A stretch of DNA of 64,000 bases from UBA11740 sp049273695 (GTDB lineage: Bacteria; Acidobacteriota; Blastocatellia; Pyrinomonadales; Pyrinomonadaceae), in the NCBI GenBank assembly GCA_049273695.1, contig JBASRE010000057.1, positions 11,272-75,271 of the forward strand, written 5' to 3'. Position numbers and translations under genes: made by a program. Position 1 is the stretch's first letter. The number at the start of each line of letters is the position of its first letter. The notes beneath the pieces were generated by a model. The model was given only the letters and a program-made list of their open reading frames with translations, made no database searches and was not told the DNA's origin. This document shows, piece by piece, positions 21,945-31,695 of this stretch.

Positions 21945-24746
21945 TCAGAACTTATACCGATACCTCACGGTCACGCCACGGCCGGCGCCGTCAATTCCCC
22001 AACTAATGCCGCGGTAAGACTTGTCAAAGATATTTTCAAAATCAACGAAGATCTCTGAGTGGTCGCCGAAGCGATACGCTCCTCGCAATCCAAACAACGC
22101 GTAGGACTCAACTTCGGTGAACAGCGGCACGAGCGTGTCGTTGTTCACAACGGTCACGCCGTTGATGGTTGCGCCGATCGGCAGTAGGCGATTCTGAACC
22201 TGCGCCTGTGTCTCGCCGGTGGAAATCAAAATGCCGCCTGCCGAGCCACAGCCCGTCGCCCCGGGCGTGGTGATGCCGCGCACACAGGCGCCGCGGCGGA
22301 AGAAATTCTGAATCTGAGCTCGTGAGCGCGCAGCGCCTGTCCGACGGTCCGGAAGATCCAGGCTCGAAAGTCTGTCCTGGCTTCCTGCGATCGTTGAGTA
22401 AGCTTCGACATAGAAGCCGTTGTGAGGTTGATAGCGCAGACTCAGAAATCCCGTGGGCGCGGGCGTGCCGCCTTCGACGTTCGGAGGTAGATTATTGATT
22501 AGGCTATTGGAGTGAATCGCCGTGAAGTTGCCATTGATGCTGAATCGCCGGCTAAGCAGCGCTTGTCCGTTGACCTCGATACCGTTGAACCGTGCGTCGT
22601 CAAAATTGACTCTAACCAGGACCGGGCCGGTCGCGGCGGCCACAAATACAAGTCCGTTCACATTCTGCGACACGATTTGTTCACTGCCCAGGAACGTTCC
22701 CACTGCGCCGGGCGGAAGCACGAGGGCTTGATCGAAATAGACGTTCTTTAACTTGCTGGTGAACGCGGTGACTTCAAAGCCGCCACGCTTGTGGCTGTAG
22801 CGCAAACCGAAATCAAAGCTATCGGTGGACTCTGGATCCAGGCGCGTAACTGGAATTCCCGTGGACACGGCATCGCCGCCCGCGGTTGTACCGATGAATC
22901 CGCCGAGTGATGCCGCAGTTCCAGCGTCGACTTCAAAACCGGTGCCGACCAGGCCGAGGATCCCCAGGTCCGTCGTGTTCGGCGCGCGAAAGCCGCGTGC
23001 GTACTTCGCGGCGAAATCGAAGCCACGGCCGAGCGTGACCACCGCGCCGATACGGCCTGAGAATGCGCTGAACCGCGAGCTGTCATCGGGGAACAACGGT
23101 CTTCCACCGACGACGGCGGCATTGGCCGCGCGCGATTTGTAGGACGCGACGTTGTAGCGCAAGGCGCCGCTGATGCGAAGCCGATCAGGAATCGCCGTGA
23201 AAACATCCTGCGCAAACACGCCGTACGAAAGGTATCTGGCGCCGTCCGGAATGCGTGGCCGTGACGGAGTGAAGACCCGGGTAACCGGATCGAAAGTTAT
23301 GCCCTTCGCGTTAATGTAATCACGGTAAATGTCCGCGCCGAAAAGAACTGTGTTCCGATCGCCAATTTGTTTGTCAACGAAGAAGTTAAATCCGAGCACC
23401 GTGGTGCGCTCAGGCTGAAAAGTGATCGCTCCGACAGGATTGCCCTGACCGCCCTGGTTGACGCGTTCCTCGCGCTGGCTGTTGTAAGAGACGGTGAACG
23501 ACGCGTTGTCGAAGAATCCTAAATCCTGCCGGACCAGACGGCCGTAGAAAAAGTCCGTCATCAGGTTCCGCAGGTCGGCAATCAGATTCCCATCGCCGCC
23601 GAGAAGCTGATCGTAGCGCCGGCCACCGTCTTGTTGATTCCGCGCGTAACTGAAAAGCAATTGCGTCTTAGCACTGAGATTGAAGTTGGTTCGCAGCAAG
23701 CCGCCGTACTGCGTGAAGGCCGTGTCGGGCAAACGGCTCCCTAATAAACTCGAAGAGATACCAAGAAAGCGAGTGAGGGCTGAATGTGAATCGATGCCGT
23801 CGCCCGGTCGCAGACGATTCACGCGGCGCGCGTTCACATTGAACAGAATTCCGAAATTGCGCGTGCCGTAGGTCAGCAATTGATTGCCACCGAAGCTGTT
23901 GGCGACGGACGAATAGAAGACGTTGGTGTTGCCGTGCCATTCGCTTTCGTTCGCGCCGTAACGTGGCGTGTGAGAAAGGAAGTTAACGACTCCACCGAGC
24001 ACGTCCGATCCATATTGCGAGCTACTGGGGCCGCGCAATACTTCGACGGTGCCAAGGCTGGAAGGTTCGATCAAGCTGAAAAATGTCCCGACGCCGCCAC
24101 GTTGCGCGCTGGTCGTGTAGCGCACGCCATCGACGTAAACGCCGACGTTGCGGCCGGTAAGTCCGCGGACAAACACCGCGCTCAGCGAGGGCGCGGTGCG
24201 CTGCAGATTCACGCCCGGCTCTTCATCGACGACCTGCGCGACAACTTCGGTGGCCCGTTGCAGAATCTCTTCCTCGTTCATGACGTTGACGGGTTGCGCG
24301 ACGGTGCGCGCTTCAGCGACCAGACCTGCTTCGGAAGTAACGGTGACTTGTTCACTGATCTGATTGACTTGCAGAAGGATGTCGATCGAGGCATTTTGTC
24401 CCGAGATCACTTCCACGGCGCGTCGCTGCGTGTTGAAGTCAGATCGAGACACGACGATGACGTACGCGCCGGCGGCAATGCCATCGAAGGTGAAACGGCC
24501 CTGCGCGTCAGTCTTTGCATCTTTCAAAACGACTTGCTGCGAGTTCGTCAACATCACATCGGCGTTTGGTACGGCCGCATCGAACGCATCCTTGACGACG
24601 CCGGAAATAGTTGCGGCGCTTTGCGCCCAAACCATGTTCGAGGCTGCCAGGACAATCACGCTCGCCATTACTAACAAGGCGCTGCGCGATATCGCGGTCG
24701 TCCGTCGAACTTTGATCCAACCCATTGTGTGCTCCAAAGCTTTCAT
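21945..24746 (-). CDS. TonB-dependent outer-membrane receptor with CarboxypepD-regulatory-like domain
   Basis: The 933-residue receptor has a signal peptide (to about residue 42), a carboxypeptidase-regulatory-like beta domain (about 45-125; ISGVVKDAFDAAVPNADV), then a plug (about 150-265) with TAPSLSAVFVRGLTGRNVGVYVDGVR and GPSSSQYGSDVLGG. The barrel fills the rest and ends in aromatic VTVRYRYKF, the typical outer-membrane insertion signal. ATG at 24746 or 24725 (MGWIKV) are both possible starts. This architecture is typical of Acidobacteriota and Bacteroidota. The plug and barrel resemble catecholate-siderophore/vitamin B12 receptors; the substrate is unknown. It stands alone. Confidence 0.93.
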   Translation of the reverse strand: MKALEHTMGWIKVRRTTAISRSALLVMASVIVLAASNMVWAQSAATISGVVKDAFDAAVPNADVMLTNSQQVVLKDAKTDAQGRFTFDGIAAGAYVIVVSRSDFNTQRRAVEVISGQNASIDILLQVNQISEQVTVTSEAGLVAEARTVAQPVNVMNEEEILQRATEVVAQVVDEEPGVNLQRTAPSLSAVFVRGLTGRNVGVYVDGVRYTTSAQRGGVGTFFSLIEPSSLGTVEVLRGPSSSQYGSDVLGGVVNFLSHTPRYGANESEWHGNTNVFYSSVANSFGGNQLLTYGTRNFGILFNVNARRVNRLRPGDGIDSHSALTRFLGISSSLLGSRLPDTAFTQYGGLLRTNFNLSAKTQLLFSYARNQQDGGRRYDQLLGGDGNLIADLRNLMTDFFYGRLVRQDLGFFDNASFTVSYNSQREERVNQGGQGNPVGAITFQPERTTVLGFNFFVDKQIGDRNTVLFGADIYRDYINAKGITFDPVTRVFTPSRPRIPDGARYLSYGVFAQDVFTAIPDRLRISGALRYNVASYKSRAANAAVVGGRPLFPDDSSRFSAFSGRIGAVVTLGRGFDFAAKYARGFRAPNTTDLGILGLVGTGFEVDAGTAASLGGFIGTTAGGDAVSTGIPVTRLDPESTDSFDFGLRYSHKRGGFEVTAFTSKLKNVYFDQALVLPPGAVGTFLGSEQIVSQNVNGLVFVAAATGPVLVRVNFDDARFNGIEVNGQALLSRRFSINGNFTAIHSNSLINNLPPNVEGGTPAPTGFLSLRYQPHNGFYVEAYSTIAGSQDRLSSLDLPDRRTGAARSRAQIQNFFRRGACVRGITTPGATGCGSAGGILISTGETQAQVQNRLLPIGATINGVTVVNNDTLVPLFTEVESYALFGLRGAYRFGDHSEIFVDFENIFDKSYRGISWGIDGAGRGVTVRYRYKF

Positions 24747-24975
24747 CGAGTGCTCGTAATGTTTCTATTGTCGCTTGATCAGTCTTGAGGAATACTTGAG
24801 ACTGCTCAACGCTAGTTCTGACTGAGAGATAAGTGAATCCACCAGCCCGGTAAGCGTACGCTCGACCGCTAACTACTACTAGAGCTCGTGGATCAACGAG
24901 AGATCGAATGGACGCCGTTCGGTGACATGAGAACGGCTTCACAACACTGAGCAGGTCTTGCGAAAAACGGAACCG

Positions 24976-26151
24976 ATGGCGGCGACCTCCAATCGTAAAC
25001 ACGCAATTCGCTTCATTGTCGCGATGGGCATAGTGAGCTTGTTCGCCGACATGACGTATGAAGGCGCGCACAGCATTATCGGACCTTACCTGAAAGACCT
25101 CGGCGCCTCGGCAACACAAGTCGGTCTCATCGCCGGGTTCGGAGAATTGATCGCGGCGACGTTGCGTCTGGTGTCAGGAAAGCTTGCGGACAAAACGCGA
25201 GCGTACTGGACGATCACTTTCCTTGGTTACGCTTTGAACCTGACGGTCGTGCCGGGACTTGCGTTCGCGCAGAACTGGCAAGGCGCTGCATTGTTCGTGG
25301 TCGCCGAACGCACGGGCAAGGGTCTGCGCGGCCCGTCGAAAGATGTGTTGTTGTCCGGCGCGACGAAAACCGTCGGGCACGGTTGGGGATTCGGCTTGCA
25401 TGCGGCGATGGATCAGACGGGCGCGGTCCTGGGCCCACTCTTCATGGCCGCAATCGTCGCGCGCGAGAATACATTTGGACCGGCGTTTTTGTGGTTAGCC
25501 TTGCCGGCAGTGGTCGCGTTCACTTCGCTGTTCGTCGCGCGCACGATGCGGCCGGAAGAGCCGGAGCCGCCGCCGGATTTAGCTCAACAGCGGCTGCCGG
25601 GTTTCTTCTGGATTTACGTTGTCGCCGCGGGACTGTTGGCATGCGGCTTCGTTGATTTCGCGCTATTGGCTTACCACTTTCAGAATGCCCAACTGGCAAG
25701 GCCGGCCGCGATTCCTTTGTACTACGCCGTGGCGATGGGTGTGGCCGGGTTGAGCGCGCTCGTCTTTGGGCGACTGTTTGATCGCTACGGCCTTCGCATC
25801 CTCTCGGTCGCGATTGCGGTCGCGTTATTTGCCCTGCCACTCGGGTTTCTGGGCGGACCTGTTGCCGTAGTTCTTAGCGTAGCTTGCTGGGCCACCGGTC
25901 TCGGCGCGCAAAACTCGATTCTTCGCTCAGGCATCGCGCAGGTTATTTCGATGAACAAACGCGGCACCGCTTACGGAGCTTTCAATGCCGTGTACGGGCT
26001 GCTGTGGTTTGCCGGCAGCGTCGTGATGGGAATTCTTTACGATTACTCGATCACCGCACTGGTCGTGTTCGGGATTGCGGTACAGATGATTGCCGGCGTG
26101 ATGTTCCTGATGCTGCACGGGAAGGTGACCGACGCAGCCAAAGCGAAGTGA
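24976..26151 (+). CDS. Major facilitator superfamily transporter
   Basis: The protein from ATG 24976 has 391 residues and 10-12 hydrophobic segments in two halves. The TM2-TM3 loop has the MFS-like GFGELIAATLRLVSGKLADK, and AERTGKGLRGPSKDVLLSG follows. This pattern (SLFADMTYEGAHSIIGPYL near the N-terminus) is common in a clade of uncharacterised MFS proteins of soil bacteria. An earlier TTG at 24958 is possible but adds only a short tail. The substrate is unknown. Confidence 0.9.
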   Translation: MAATSNRKHAIRFIVAMGIVSLFADMTYEGAHSIIGPYLKDLGASATQVGLIAGFGELIAATLRLVSGKLADKTRAYWTITFLGYALNLTVVPGLAFAQNWQGAALFVVAERTGKGLRGPSKDVLLSGATKTVGHGWGFGLHAAMDQTGAVLGPLFMAAIVARENTFGPAFLWLALPAVVAFTSLFVARTMRPEEPEPPPDLAQQRLPGFFWIYVVAAGLLACGFVDFALLAYHFQNAQLARPAAIPLYYAVAMGVAGLSALVFGRLFDRYGLRILSVAIAVALFALPLGFLGGPVAVVLSVACWATGLGAQNSILRSGIAQVISMNKRGTAYGAFNAVYGLLWFAGSVVMGILYDYSITALVVFGIAVQMIAGVMFLMLHGKVTDAAKAK

Positions 26152-26170
26152 ACTCAGCTTGATTAGCCGA

Positions 26171-27172
26171 TTAGAGATGAACGGCGCGTTCGAGCAACCG
26201 ATGCAGCGACGCGAGAACTTCAGAGTTCGCGTGATGAACTACGACGGTCGCTACGGGCATTACGAGCAAAGCCAACGGCAGGAGGAGCCGGTAACGCACA
26301 AACGTTCGGTCACGCATTTCCTGGTTTGACGCAATTTCGAGAAGCCTTCTGACACGCGCTTTTATTCCTCGGTCTTCTTCGTTGCCGACCAGGAACGCGG
26401 CAACCGGCACGACCGCGCGTGAGCCTTGCGGAACCATACGAGCGACTTTCACCAATGCCGCGGCCATATTGACGGCCGCCGACGAACTAGTCCGGGCGGC
26501 GTATTCGTCAGCCGCAGACTCAGAAGTGTCCGCCCATGCGCGGTCAAGCGATCGGCCGCAGGGAATCATCAGCAGCGCGTCGTCACACCCGCGCAGCAAC
26601 GATCGTTTCAGATTGTCGCGCGCACTGAGATGCGCGGCCTCGTGCGCGATGGCTGAGTGGAGTTCATCCTGAGTGAGCGTCGTCAGGACTTGTTCGGTAA
26701 CGAACAAACGCGGACGAAAGGTGCCGACGACTGCGAGCACCGGAAACTCGTGCGTGAGTTTGAAGCTGGGAATAGAAACACCCGCGAGCGTGATCGGAGT
26801 TGCCGATCTGAGCCACGCCTTAAGCAGCAGCCGAGTCGCCAGCCACGAACGTATGCCGCGTGAAATCGCCAGCAGTATGCCCGTTGCCGATATGATGGCG
26901 AGCGTCGCCAATTTTCCCGAGACGACTTCGTTAGTTCCGTACGGCTCGTGCAGGAAATATGCGGGAACCAGGAACGCCGCGACGAACATTGTCGAAAGCA
27001 ACAGCGGGGCGACGCGGAAAGCGAAGAGAAGCTCGGCGCGCGTGTGGGCAGAGCAACGTTGGAGCGGAGATTTGATCAGACGCCAGAGTCCGGCGCCCGC
27101 GAACGAAGCCACTGCGTTCACGGTGAGAAACGCGGCCAATCCCAGGCTGATTCCCAGCAGTGTGTACATCAC
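26171..27172 (-). CDS. M56/BlaR1-type membrane metallopeptidase
   Basis: The 333-residue protein has several membrane helices (about 5-30, 50-75, 88-108 and near the C-terminus) and a cytoplasmic zinc-peptidase region with HEAAH (His177, Glu178, His181) plus a downstream Glu in SESAADEYAA. There is no C-terminal penicillin-binding sensor domain, unlike BlaR1 proper. It overlaps the BlaI-type repressor stop by 4 nt (ATGA), so it is the partner protease that probably cleaves or inactivates that repressor on an unknown signal. Confidence 0.9.
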   Translation of the reverse strand: MMYTLLGISLGLAAFLTVNAVASFAGAGLWRLIKSPLQRCSAHTRAELLFAFRVAPLLLSTMFVAAFLVPAYFLHEPYGTNEVVSGKLATLAIISATGILLAISRGIRSWLATRLLLKAWLRSATPITLAGVSIPSFKLTHEFPVLAVVGTFRPRLFVTEQVLTTLTQDELHSAIAHEAAHLSARDNLKRSLLRGCDDALLMIPCGRSLDRAWADTSESAADEYAARTSSSAAVNMAAALVKVARMVPQGSRAVVPVAAFLVGNEEDRGIKARVRRLLEIASNQEMRDRTFVRYRLLLPLALLVMPVATVVVHHANSEVLASLHRLLERAVHL

Positions 27173-27606
27173 TCAGTTGTCAGCTGCCGTTTCTTTTCCT
27201 GCACCAATCTTTCCAGCTCGTCCAAAAGTTCGCGATCGCGTTCGCTGACGGTGTCAACTATGCAGGCGAGCACCGGCTGAATGCCTTCCGTGCCGTCGAA
27301 TAGTCCTTCGATCACGTCCTCACGAATTCCGGTTTCGAGTTGTTCGCGGCTTACGGCCGGCGAGTAAAGAAATGCGCGCCCTGATTTTCGGCGCTCAAGC
27401 AGGTGCTTCTTATAAAGTCGATCGAGGGTCGTCATGATCGTCGTGTAAGCGACCTGATCCCCGAAAGCGACACAGACGTCGCGCACGCTGACTTCGCCGC
27501 GCTGCCACGTCTCATCCAGGATCTGACGCTCGAGCGGCCCGAGCGCGGCCAGGGCCATTTCGCTCGGCCGGCGAAATCCGCGCAGAAGAAATCGTGGAGA
27601 CTTCAT
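27169..27606 (-). CDS. BlaI/MecI/CopY-family repressor
   Basis: The ATG at 27606 gives 145 residues; earlier in-frame starts lie in a repeat. The winged-helix DNA-binding part is clear: LGPLERQILDETWQRGEVSV and VAYTTIMTTLDRLYKKHLLE, then RRKSGRAFLYSPAVSREQLE. The C-terminal helix (DELERLVQEKK) is for dimerisation. In known systems the repressor controls its own operon and is cleaved by the M56 partner, which follows here with a 4-nt overlap. Targets in this genome are unknown; no beta-lactamase is nearby. Confidence 0.92.
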   Translation of the reverse strand: MKSPRFLLRGFRRPSEMALAALGPLERQILDETWQRGEVSVRDVCVAFGDQVAYTTIMTTLDRLYKKHLLERRKSGRAFLYSPAVSREQLETGIREDVIEGLFDGTEGIQPVLACIVDTVSERDRELLDELERLVQEKKRQLTTE

Positions 27607-27697
27607 GTGAGCGCGATTCTCCGAGGAGTCGGGCGCGATGTCAACACTGAAATTGAGCTGGGCGCCTCTCTGACGAAACGATTTTAGAAGATTGGGG

Positions 27698-27739
27698 GTA
27701 CGCACGCCGCTGGCGTGCGGCACGCGAGACGCGCGTACC
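27698..27739. repeat. GTACGC/GCGTAC palindrome
   Basis: The sequence runs from GTACGCACGCCGCTGGCGTG to GCGCGTACC and is a shorter member of the family seen at 14091-14203 and 32625-32681. It lies between the mqnD stop and the blaI-type gene. Confidence 0.8.
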
Positions 27740-27747
27740 GACCCAGC

Positions 27748-28596
27748 TTAGCCGGCGAAGTCCACAGCGACTTGATGAGGAATGATGCCGCGTTCGTAGC
27801 CTTCGGTGAGCAGGCGGCGGACAGCCTCACGGCCGCGTTCGCCGTAGTCAAGCGTCAGTTCATTCACCCACATCGCTACAAACCGATCAGCCAGCGCCGG
27901 GTCCATGTCGCGGGCAAACTGCATCGCGTACTCCAGCGCGTCTTCGCGATTGTCGAGCGAGTACTGAATGCTTTCCTTGAGGAGGCCCGAAACTTCGCGG
28001 ATGGTTTCGGCGCCCAGGTCTTTGCGAATTGCGTTCCCGCCCATCGGCAGCGGCAAACCGTCCGTGTGTTCGTGCCACCATTCGCCCAGGTCGAGCACTT
28101 TGTGCAGACCGAGATTGTGATAGAAGAGCTGGCCTTCATGGATCAGCAACCCCGCGTCGCACTGGCCTTCAGTGACGGCGTCGATGATCTTGTCGAAGGG
28201 CACTACTTCGTAATTGAAGTTCGGTGTGTGAATGCTGAGCGCGAGAAACGCGCTGGTCAGTATGCCGGGCACCGCAATCGTCACGTTCGACAACTCTGAA
28301 ACGGCGAGCTCTGCGTTCGCAACTACGATGGGCCCATAGTTGTCGCCAATCGAAGCTCCATGCGGCAGCAGCGCGTACTTGTCCGCGACGTACGCATAGG
28401 CATGAAAGCTAATCGCGGTGACATCGTAAGTTTCCTTGTGCGCCGCTTCGTTCAGGGTCTGAATGTCTTTCAGCACGTGCTCGAATTCGAGATCCCCGGT
28501 TTCAATCTTGTGCGTCGCGAGCCCGTAGAACATGAAGGCATCGTCCGAATCGGGCGAGTGCGCGAGTGTAATAGTTCGTAATCCAGTCGTTGGCAT
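27748..28596 (-). CDS. mqnD: 1,4-dihydroxy-6-naphthoate synthase (futalosine pathway)
   Basis: MqnD converts cyclic dehypoxanthinyl futalosine to 1,4-dihydroxy-6-naphthoate, a menaquinone precursor. The 282-residue protein has the family opening LAHSPDSDDAFMFYGLATHK, the DVTAISFHAYAYV block, and the VTEGQCDAGLLIHEGQLFYH segment with the catalytic-region His. It is the last menaquinone gene of a minus-strand cluster and starts 11 nt after the YD-repeat gene. Confidence 0.95.
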   Translation of the reverse strand: MPTTGLRTITLAHSPDSDDAFMFYGLATHKIETGDLEFEHVLKDIQTLNEAAHKETYDVTAISFHAYAYVADKYALLPHGASIGDNYGPIVVANAELAVSELSNVTIAVPGILTSAFLALSIHTPNFNYEVVPFDKIIDAVTEGQCDAGLLIHEGQLFYHNLGLHKVLDLGEWWHEHTDGLPLPMGGNAIRKDLGAETIREVSGLLKESIQYSLDNREDALEYAMQFARDMDPALADRFVAMWVNELTLDYGERGREAVRRLLTEGYERGIIPHQVAVDFAG

Positions 28597-28607
28597 GGTT
28601 AGTCCTT

Positions 28608-29699
28608 CTAGTAAGTTATGTTTCTGTAGTCAGCGCGAAATGGCTGCGGCTCCGTCGCGCCATCCGGCAGAATCAAATGGATCTTCTTTGTCCAATTACC
28701 GTGTGAATCGTATTGGATCTGCGTGCGGGATTTACCGGTGAGCTTCCCAAGTAACGTGTGGTTTTCATAGAAATTGATTTCCGTGGGCCGCGCAGATCCG
28801 TCCGCGTTGTAAAACTCCCAGCCAAGTTGATTGCCATGTTTATCGAAGGTGCGAACTTCCGTGGTCTTTAAGGCACCGGTCGGGTCGTAGGTCGCGATCT
28901 CTTTGGAGCGCTGTTTGTCATCGTAGGTGTAGACGACCTTACCGGGGACCGGAGCGTGGGTGACAAACACACCGGGCGGCGCGTTAAACTCAAAGGTCTC
29001 TTCTTCCGTGACCCTGCCCTTGTCTTCATGCTTGAAGAGCTTCTTGTACCGCAGCACCTGGTCTTGATACTGCGCCCACTCAACTTTGCGGCCCGCGGAA
29101 TCGTATGAATCGACCGTCTTCCACGAAACCACATCGTTCGCATCGTGAGCCGCTTGCGTTAGCACACGGCCTGCGGCGTCATATGTGTAAGCGGTTCGGC
29201 CAATCGTTGCGCCCGTCCAGGAGTAATAGGCATCTTCGATTTTGTTGCCTTTGCTGTCGTACTTGCAGGTAAACCGCGAGCCCACACTTCCGTCAGCTTC
29301 ATAGATGATCCGCTCGACAATCTTTCCGTTGTGGTCAAGCGTGAAAATGTGCTTGCGTGGATCCCCCATCGCTTTGCCGGCGCCGCGGTAGTATTCCTCG
29401 TATCCGGTATGTCGGCCTATAGCGTCGTATGTGTAGACGAGTTTGGAAGAGATGCTTCCGTCAGCGTCGAAAGTGACGGCCTCCATCAGATTTCCGCGTT
29501 CGTCAAAACTCCACTTTTGAGTAACTCGTGATTTACCTTCGACGCGTTTTCCATCCTTGACCGCGTAAGTGATCGTGCCCGATTCAACGGTTTTCGTGGA
29601 ACCCACAAGTCCATTACGCGCCCGAGTCGGAGGCAGTTCCTGGGCAGCCAACCCTACACTGGCCGTCAGTAGAAATAAAAAACAAACGAGAAACTTCAT
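28608..29699 (-). CDS. Secreted YD/RHS-type repeat protein
   Basis: After a signal peptide (residues 1-19, LLTASVGLAAQ) the 363-residue protein is a string of about ten YD-like beta repeats, such as YTYDAIGRHTGYEEY, CKYDSKGNKIEDAYY and YTYDAAGRVLTQAAH. It has no toxin-like C-terminus, ending YRNITY. It lies inside the menaquinone cluster, 6 nt after mqnE and 11 nt before mqnD, so it is surely co-transcribed. Its link to quinone synthesis is unknown. Short stand-alone YD proteins of this kind probably form extracytoplasmic beta shells (inference). Confidence 0.85.
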   Translation of the reverse strand: MKFLVCFLFLLTASVGLAAQELPPTRARNGLVGSTKTVESGTITYAVKDGKRVEGKSRVTQKWSFDERGNLMEAVTFDADGSISSKLVYTYDAIGRHTGYEEYYRGAGKAMGDPRKHIFTLDHNGKIVERIIYEADGSVGSRFTCKYDSKGNKIEDAYYSWTGATIGRTAYTYDAAGRVLTQAAHDANDVVSWKTVDSYDSAGRKVEWAQYQDQVLRYKKLFKHEDKGRVTEEETFEFNAPPGVFVTHAPVPGKVVYTYDDKQRSKEIATYDPTGALKTTEVRTFDKHGNQLGWEFYNADGSARPTEINFYENHTLLGKLTGKSRTQIQYDSHGNWTKKIHLILPDGATEPQPFRADYRNITY

Positions 29700-29705
29700 A
29701 GTGCG

Positions 29706-30815
29706 TTAGGCGGGAACGGCATGGGCAATTGGGTTGTAAACTGTGTCGCGCTCAACGGCTTCAAAGCCGGCTTCTTCGATCAATTGAATCAGCTCAATCT
29801 TCGACATCTTTACTTCATTGTTCGACTCGATCGAATAGCTCTCGCTGAGTTCGCCACCCTCAGTGATGGTGCCGTCGATGTCGTTCGCGCCAAAGTGCAA
29901 AGCGACTTGCGCCAGACGTTTGCCGAGCATCACCCAGTACGCTTTGATGTGCGGGAAGTTGTCGAGCATCAGTCGCGAGACGGCCATCGTCTTCAGTGAA
30001 TCGATTCCCGAGGGGCCGGGGAGGTGTGCGAGCTGTGTGTTCTCGGGATAAAACGCGAGCGGAATGAAACATTGGAAGCCGCCCGATTTGTCCTGCTGCT
30101 CACGCAGGCGAACCATGTGATCGACACGATCTTCAATGGATTCAATGTGACCATAGAGCATCGTCGCATTGGTCTTCAGTCCGGCGCGGTGCACTGTGCC
30201 GGCAAGATCCAGCCAACGTTGCGCGTCGCACTTGTGCGAACAAATCATCGAGCGCGTGGGCTCGCGAAAAATCTCAGCGCCGCCGCCTGGGCATGAATCC
30301 AGACCGGCATCCATCAACTGATGAATCACGTCTTCGTCGCTCATCTTGTAAAAGCGCGCGAAGTGATCCAGCTCAACCATCGTAAAGGCTTTCAGGTGCA
30401 GCTGCGGGTACTGCTTCTTCAGAGCTGACAGCAGATCGGTGAAGTAGCTGAACGGCAGCTTTGTGTTCAACCCGCCCGTGATGTGCAATTCCGTTGCGCC
30501 TTCGTTGACGGCCTGGCCGGCGAGCTTCAGCGAATCGTCGATGTTGTGCGTGTAGGCGTCCGGCTGCCGCGGCGTGCGATAGAAGCCGCAGAATTTGCAG
30601 TCAACGTAGCAAACATTGGTCGGATTGAAGTGCCGATTGACGTTGAAATATGTCGTGCGTCCATGCCTTTGACGGCGCACGGTGTCGGCGACTTTGCCGA
30701 GCGCGTTCAGATCGTCTGTGCTGAAGAGCGCCACGCCATCTTCCAACGTCAGACGTTCTCCGCTCCGGACTTTCGCGCTGATCTCGTTCAGTTTGGGGTC
30801 GTGTGAAATGTTCAT
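29706..30815 (-). CDS. mqnE: Aminofutalosine synthase (radical SAM)
   Basis: MqnE joins SAM with 3-[(1-carboxyvinyl)oxy]benzoate to give aminofutalosine. The 369-residue protein has the radical-SAM cluster motif CxxxCxxC at Cys69, Cys73 and Cys76 (NPTNVCYVDCKFCGFYR). Further MqnE-like blocks are ELHITGGLNTKLPFSYF, GGGAEIF and the C-terminal FGANDIDGTITEG. It starts 4 nt after the UbiA-like gene ends. MqnC is a similar protein, but the N-terminal NVNRHFNPTNVC and the order of motifs favour MqnE. Confidence 0.93.
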   Translation of the reverse strand: MNISHDPKLNEISAKVRSGERLTLEDGVALFSTDDLNALGKVADTVRRQRHGRTTYFNVNRHFNPTNVCYVDCKFCGFYRTPRQPDAYTHNIDDSLKLAGQAVNEGATELHITGGLNTKLPFSYFTDLLSALKKQYPQLHLKAFTMVELDHFARFYKMSDEDVIHQLMDAGLDSCPGGGAEIFREPTRSMICSHKCDAQRWLDLAGTVHRAGLKTNATMLYGHIESIEDRVDHMVRLREQQDKSGGFQCFIPLAFYPENTQLAHLPGPSGIDSLKTMAVSRLMLDNFPHIKAYWVMLGKRLAQVALHFGANDIDGTITEGGELSESYSIESNNEVKMSKIELIQLIEEAGFEAVERDTVYNPIAHAVPA

Positions 30816-30819
30816 CCGA

Positions 30820-31692
30820 TTAACGTGTTAAGAAAACGGCACTGCCAAAAGTTATGAATAGGATCACGCTCACAAAAGCATTCGTCGTAAAAAACGCCGC
30901 ATTCAATCGGCTCAAATCATCGGCACGCACCAGAGTGTGCTGATAGATTAGCAATGCACCGGTCGCGATGACTCCTAACAAAGCGATTGCGCCCAGGTTC
31001 GTCAGAAAGTATAACGCAACGAGCGCCGCGAATGCTCCCGCGTGCAGCGTTCGCGAAATCCACAGGGATTGAGCAATGCCAAAACGGGCCGGAATCGAGT
31101 AAAGACCTTCACGCCGATCGAATTCAAAGTCCTGGCATGCGTAGAGCACGTCAAAGCCGGCGGTCCAAAGCATCACGACCAGCGATAGCAGGAGCGGAAT
31201 GGGACTCTCGATCGCACCGCGCACTGCGATCCAGGCGCCGGTCGGCGCAATCGCCAGGCACCACCCAAGGACGAGGTGAGAAAGCAACGTCAAACGCTTG
31301 GTGTAGGAATAAAGCACGATGCTGGCGAGGGCGACTGGCGATAGCAGCAACGTAAGTCGATTAAGCATCGCCGCCGCCATGAAGAAGATCGCAGCGCTGA
31401 TGATGGTGAATCCCCAAACGAAGCCGGTTGACAGTATTCCCGCGGGAATCGCGCGCATCTTCGTGCGCGGATTGCGCGCATCGTAATCCTTGTCGGCGAT
31501 CCGGTTGAACGCCATCGCGGTCGAGCGCGCCCCGACCATAGCGACGATAATCCAAACAATCTGCGAGGCTGATGGAATCCCACCTGCGGCGAGCACCGCA
31601 CCCAGAAAAGCAAACGGCAGGGCAAAGAGGGTGTGCTCGATCTTGATCATCTCGAGCGTGGTGCGGATGTTTTGAGTTAACGCCGGCATCAA
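30820..31692 (-). CDS. UbiA-family prenyltransferase (MqnP-like)
   Basis: The 290-residue integral membrane enzyme has about nine helices and the two Asp-rich motifs of UbiA proteins: FNRIADKDYDARNPRT (about residues 62-77) and ACQDFEFDRREG (about 188-199). In futalosine-pathway organisms the enzyme prenylates the 1,4-dihydroxy-6-naphthoate. Being 4 nt upstream of mqnE makes this role likely, so mqnP is the probable identity. Confidence 0.9.
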   Translation of the reverse strand: MMPALTQNIRTTLEMIKIEHTLFALPFAFLGAVLAAGGIPSASQIVWIIVAMVGARSTAMAFNRIADKDYDARNPRTKMRAIPAGILSTGFVWGFTIISAAIFFMAAAMLNRLTLLLSPVALASIVLYSYTKRLTLLSHLVLGWCLAIAPTGAWIAVRGAIESPIPLLLSLVVMLWTAGFDVLYACQDFEFDRREGLYSIPARFGIAQSLWISRTLHAGAFAALVALYFLTNLGAIALLGVIATGALLIYQHTLVRADDLSRLNAAFFTTNAFVSVILFITFGSAVFLTR

Positions 31693-31695
31693 GTG

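Noticed and set aside
22512..24759. Plus-strand frames opposite the TonB receptor
   Set aside because: They are antisense shadows with Arg/Asp-rich composition and no motifs.
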